Positions 61,387-64,000 of a stretch of DNA of 64,000 bases are shown here, piece after piece; position 1 is the stretch's first letter, and the number at the start of each line of letters is the position of its first letter. The notes beneath the pieces were generated by a model, which was given only the letters and a program-made list of their open reading frames with translations, was not told where the DNA came from and ran no database searches. The stretch lies in assembly GCF_013035425.1 (NCBI RefSeq), contig NZ_WQHX01000002.1:620001-684000 (forward strand), read 5' to 3'. A program made the position numbers and the translations under genes. The DNA is from Ruegeria arenilitoris. Lineage in GTDB: Bacteria; Pseudomonadota; Alphaproteobacteria; Rhodobacterales; Rhodobacteraceae.

Positions 61387-61623
61387 TTAGCAGTTTCTGC
61401 AGTTCAGGACAGGGTAAGCCGCGCATGCGAACGCAGGTTTACCGCCGTATTCGCAGGCGCGCTCTGTTTCCGCCGAATGGAGACCGCAAACCCGGCAGGC
61501 ACGTTCGAACGCGGATCGGAGCAACGCAGAGATTTTCTTCCGTTTGAGATCTGAAGCAGAAACGGATGCGACGCCAGTTTCCACTTTAAGAACAATGTGT
61601 TTCCAAGTGCACGGTGGACACAT
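61387..61623 (-). CDS. Cys-rich small hypothetical protein
   Basis: A 78-residue open frame beginning MCPPCTWKH, with three further cysteine groups: CRVCGLHS, ACEYGGKPAFAC and a C-terminal CRNC. The arrangement could bind zinc. No convincing Shine-Dalgarno precedes the ATG, and a GTG lies three codons earlier. An overlapping frame on the same strand is also open. I give it low confidence and recognise no family. Confidence 0.35.
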   Translation of the reverse strand: MCPPCTWKHIVLKVETGVASVSASDLKRKKISALLRSAFERACRVCGLHSAETERACEYGGKPAFACAAYPVLNCRNC

Positions 61624-61825
61624 TTTTGACACAATGTCAGTCTGAAAATATTGGCGACGAACTTAAAAATTTTAGAAAGTACGACCTTTTCTATTGGCTT
61701 TATGGGGGACGTTTCGTCGGGTCGCCCTACGAGCGACCGCCTAATAATGCTGAAGTGTTACCCTACTGGATCCACAGAAGCTTCATTTAGTCCAACGCGG
61801 GGCTTGCGATGCAGAGGAAACGCTG

Positions 61826-62317
61826 ATGCAAAAAATACTGACCCACTGCTACCTTGAAAGGCGTCGGATTGCGTTTGCGAGCTTCATGGCCTCATTGGCG
61901 GGTTTTGTTCTTTACTCGCACTTGGTCGGTACCGTTTTCGGATTGCCCTTCCCCGTATTTGCCGGACTGTTGTATATGGTTGTCGTCGGCTTCGCAGCGG
62001 CGCTAACAACCTTTATTTTCCCAAAGCTTCGCAGACTTGTCGATGGCATCGCATTTGCCCGCGTAAGTCTTGCAATCTCGGTTGTAGCTACACAGAATTA
62101 TCAACTGGTAAAGGCACCATTGGCCAGCGCGATCACAGTAGTTTTAGGCGCCATTTTCTTATTGGCCATAGGCAGACGCATTGGGCGTCTTGCCCAGAAA
62201 GAAAGCGCACCGCAACTGTTAGTGGCGTTCGTTGCGCCAATTGGAGCTTTGTTGCACTGGCTCGACAACTCTGATGGGTATGCTGAAGCGGTCAATCCGG
62301 AGACTACTGGCGCATAA
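61826..62317 (+). CDS. Small multi-helix membrane protein of unknown function
   Basis: A 163-residue protein with about four hydrophobic helices: MASLAGFVLYSHLVGTVFGL, VFAGLLYMVVVGFAAALTTF, LASAITVVLGAIFLLAIG and LVAFVAPIGALLHWLD. GAGGAAACGCTG precedes the ATG. No family is recognised. It stands alone in the plus orientation after the Cys-rich frame. Confidence 0.6.
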   Translation: MQKILTHCYLERRRIAFASFMASLAGFVLYSHLVGTVFGLPFPVFAGLLYMVVVGFAAALTTFIFPKLRRLVDGIAFARVSLAISVVATQNYQLVKAPLASAITVVLGAIFLLAIGRRIGRLAQKESAPQLLVAFVAPIGALLHWLDNSDGYAEAVNPETTGA

Positions 62318-62610
62318 TCGGCTCCTGCTAAATCTTAGTTTCCGATATATTCAGGATTTGACTTCAATCTTTGGGTAATGCGCAACTTGGAAGCTTTGCT
62401 TCTTTACTCTGACGCTTTGAGCTTCCTGCCACGCTGACAGCAGCTGCATTATGCTGCCCCGTGAAATGATACCAAGTTTCTGGATGTACTCGTTTTACGG
62501 AAGAAAAATTGCGCAGCAGGCCGAAACCCGCGCATTGAGTCTCAAGGCTATTGAATATCAGCCGCTGATAGGCAGTGATTGCATCAAGTTTCAGTACGTT
62601 GAGAGGTCGG

Positions 62611-63078
62611 ATGCGATACCTGATCCTAACCGTAGCATCGTCTTTGGCTGCTTGCAGCAGCGCGCCAAAGGAAACAGTGACTCGACTATATCCTAATGAA
62701 ACGGTCGAGCTTCGCGTGATGATCAACGAAACGGCGGACGCCCACGGCGTGCCGCGGAGCCTTGTTCACCGCGTGATCCAGCGGGAAAGCGATTACCGCC
62801 CCTACGCACGCAACGGTCCCTACTACGGTTTGATGCAAATCCTTCCAGCTACGGCGCGCCAAATGGGGTTTCAAGGCGAAGCCTCGGACCTATTGGACGC
62901 ACAGACCAACCTTACCTATGCGGTAAAATACCTGCGTGGGGCTTGGATGGTTTCTGACGGAAGCGAACCCGAAGCTGTGATGTGGTACGCGCGTGGATAT
63001 TATTACGAGGCACGGAACCGCTGTATGCTTGTGGACACTGGGCTTAGGGATACCGAGGTGCGAAAATACTGCGGCTGA
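62611..63078 (+). CDS. Lytic transglycosylase, lipoprotein (SLT domain)
   Basis: A 155-residue lipoprotein: signal LILTVASSLAACSS with the lipobox LAAC. The SLT domain follows with the catalytic Glu in RVIQRESDYRPYARNGPYYG and the GLMQILPATARQMGF motif, ending in ARGYYYEARNRC. The start at 62611 has GAGAGGT right before it; the longer frame is rejected. It cleaves peptidoglycan between MurNAc and GlcNAc; a compact SLT like this is often part of a secretion or envelope system, but no such neighbour is seen. Confidence 0.87.
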   Translation: MRYLILTVASSLAACSSAPKETVTRLYPNETVELRVMINETADAHGVPRSLVHRVIQRESDYRPYARNGPYYGLMQILPATARQMGFQGEASDLLDAQTNLTYAVKYLRGAWMVSDGSEPEAVMWYARGYYYEARNRCMLVDTGLRDTEVRKYCG

Positions 63079-63447
63079 GGGAATACCGAAGTTTCGGAAT
63101 CAAAATACTTTCGGCTTCCGATTCCTCTGCAATGACCAATCCATTGCTCTTTTGTGTTTGCAGTCAGATCAGAAAGGCACCCAGCGCTTTCTATCAAGTG
63201 ATATTGGAATTAGTTCTAAGCATTTTTGACAAGATCGATATACCTCAAGCACAATAATTCGGATCCTCAATTGGCCTGCTGTTGAGGGTTCAGAAGTGAG
63301 CGGCAACTTCGAAAACAGATTGGGATATTTTTGGATCAAAATTTTATGTTCTGGTTTCGAATTGGTTTAGTGTAGCATTTTGTCGCAGACTGTTGAAATT
63401 CGTCTGTAACAAAAACTCCACCTCGGGAACCAAGCAGGGATGGGAAC
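63079..63447. other. Intergenic region before the ammonium transporter
   Basis: About 370 bp. A CCGAA/TTCGG short hairpin lies just after the transglycosylase stop and a GGAATC/GATTCC pair follows, possibly terminating that transcript. The rest should carry the ammonium transporter promoter. No sigma-54 site could be confirmed. Confidence 0.4.
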
Positions 63448-64000
63448 ATGGAAGAGCAACTAGCGGAACTAGCGGCGAAAGTCGCGGAACTGGAAGCAGC
63501 GGCTTCTGTAACGAACACAATGTTTGCAGAAACCTACTACTACCTAACAATACCTTTGATGGTTATCATACACGCCGGATTTTTGGCATACGAGATGGGT
63601 GCATCCCGTCAAAAAAACGTGCTTGCGTCGGGCATTAAGAACATTCTCGCATTCGCGTTTATGATGCCCACATTTTATTTCTTTGGGTGGTGGGTCTACT
63701 GGGGGTTCCCAACCGGCATCACGTTCTCAGAGGGCGCCATGGGCATTTCCGGAGCCGAGTACGCTGCATTCGCGTGGCCATGGACCGAAAGTGCAGGACC
63801 CAATCTGGATGATCAGGCGACAGGTGTGTTCTGGGGTGCTTTCGCACTTTTTGCAGCAACCACAGCGTCGATCTTCTCAGGCGCGGTAATCGAGCGAATT
63901 CAAGTTGTTGGATTTGTTATCCTTGCCGTTGTTCTGGGCTCGTTCGCATGGGTTGTTGCAGCAGCTTGGGGCTGGCACGCAGACGGATGGCTAGTAACCC
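63448..64000 (+). CDS. amt: Ammonium transporter (Amt family), partial, with N-terminal coiled coil
   Basis: The frame is open from the ATG at 63448 to the window end, giving 184 residues of the N-terminal part. After a short coiled coil (EEQLAELAAKVAELEAAASV) membrane helices begin. LTIPLMVIIHAGFLAYEMGA is followed by RQKNVLASGIKNILAFAFMM and FFGWWVYWGFPTGITF, the Amt first-to-third helix region. Then FWGAFALFAATTASIFSGAV and ERIQVVGFVILAVVLGSFAW follow. Amt channels take up ammonium under nitrogen limitation. AGGGATGGGAAC precedes the ATG. No glnK gene lies directly upstream. Confidence 0.85.
   Translation, partial: MEEQLAELAAKVAELEAAASVTNTMFAETYYYLTIPLMVIIHAGFLAYEMGASRQKNVLASGIKNILAFAFMMPTFYFFGWWVYWGFPTGITFSEGAMGISGAEYAAFAWPWTESAGPNLDDQATGVFWGAFALFAATTASIFSGAVIERIQVVGFVILAVVLGSFAWVVAAAWGWHADGWLVT

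Noticed and set aside
63160-63200. A sigma-54 promoter before the ammonium transporter
   Set aside because: GG and GC elements with the required spacing could not be matched.
1-64000. Insertion sequences, prophage, CRISPR arrays, tRNA or rRNA
   Set aside because: No transposase, integrase, terminal inverted repeats, regular spacer repeats or structural RNA sequence was recognised. The holin-like protein at 42041-42502 has no phage neighbours.

Overview
The window looks like a chromosomal segment of a marine alphaproteobacterium of the Roseobacter group (Rhodobacteraceae). Support comes from the family content: an alphaproteobacterial-style Tad/Flp pilus locus, a YeeE/persulfide-dioxygenase/SulP sulfur operon, many class III nucleotide cyclases, c-type cytochromes and an Amt of the marine alphaproteobacterial kind. 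GC is moderate and even. No rRNA, tRNA, CRISPR, phage or insertion sequence was recognised. The assignment is inferred from gene families, not from a marker gene.

Layout. 0-4.7 kb: a subtilisin-like protease diverges, across an 11-C tract, from a cyclase/TolB-like/TPR protein and a vanadium-haloperoxidase-type enzyme carrying a (DAR)7 peptide repeat. 4.7-8.8 kb: a SiaA-like PP2C phosphatase with a small periplasmic protein diverges from SiaB-like kinase, SiaC-like (DUF1987) and a class III cyclase. This is a Sia partner switch in which a cyclase sits where Pseudomonas has the diguanylate cyclase SiaD. 8.9-19 kb: the Tad pilus locus (prepilin peptidase, LuxR regulator, TadC, TadB, TadA, TadZ, three TadE/G-type pseudopilins, CpaB, Flp) without secretin, CpaD or TadD. 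19.5-28 kb: a secreted metallo-hydrolase and a three-gene phosphorelay (seven-GAF hybrid kinase, Hpt protein, REC-cyclase). 28.4-36.6 kb: a first DUF3604 protein, an aminotransferase/MBL divergent pair, an SDR, a DMT exporter, a membrane cyclase and a DUF6629 protein. 36.9-41.8 kb: a sulfur operon with a two-cysteine Crp/Fnr regulator. 42-45.3 kb: small membrane proteins, a gene-poor stretch and a phospholipase D family protein. 45.6-53 kb: c-type cytochromes, a LysR regulator, a second DUF3604 protein and an overlapping amidohydrolase/YtkA-like/di-heme peroxidase operon. 53.5-64 kb: an acetyltransferase, a coupled kinase plus class III PLP enzyme, a third DUF3604 protein, an SLC13/RCK permease, small proteins, a lytic transglycosylase lipoprotein and the start of an ammonium transporter that runs off the end.

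Together the window is rich in signalling that should end in cyclic nucleotides. There are four class III cyclases in 36 kb, one wired to a Sia partner switch, one to a phosphorelay, one to TPRs and one to a membrane domain. Crp/Fnr-type dyads lie nearby. The most novel-looking unit is the Sia switch coupled to a cyclase (4761-8760). The three DUF3604 paralogues, the kinase/phospho-lyase pair and the amidohydrolase/di-heme peroxidase operon are the best metabolic leads. All functional statements are from reading translated sequence and recalled family knowledge; no database search was possible.
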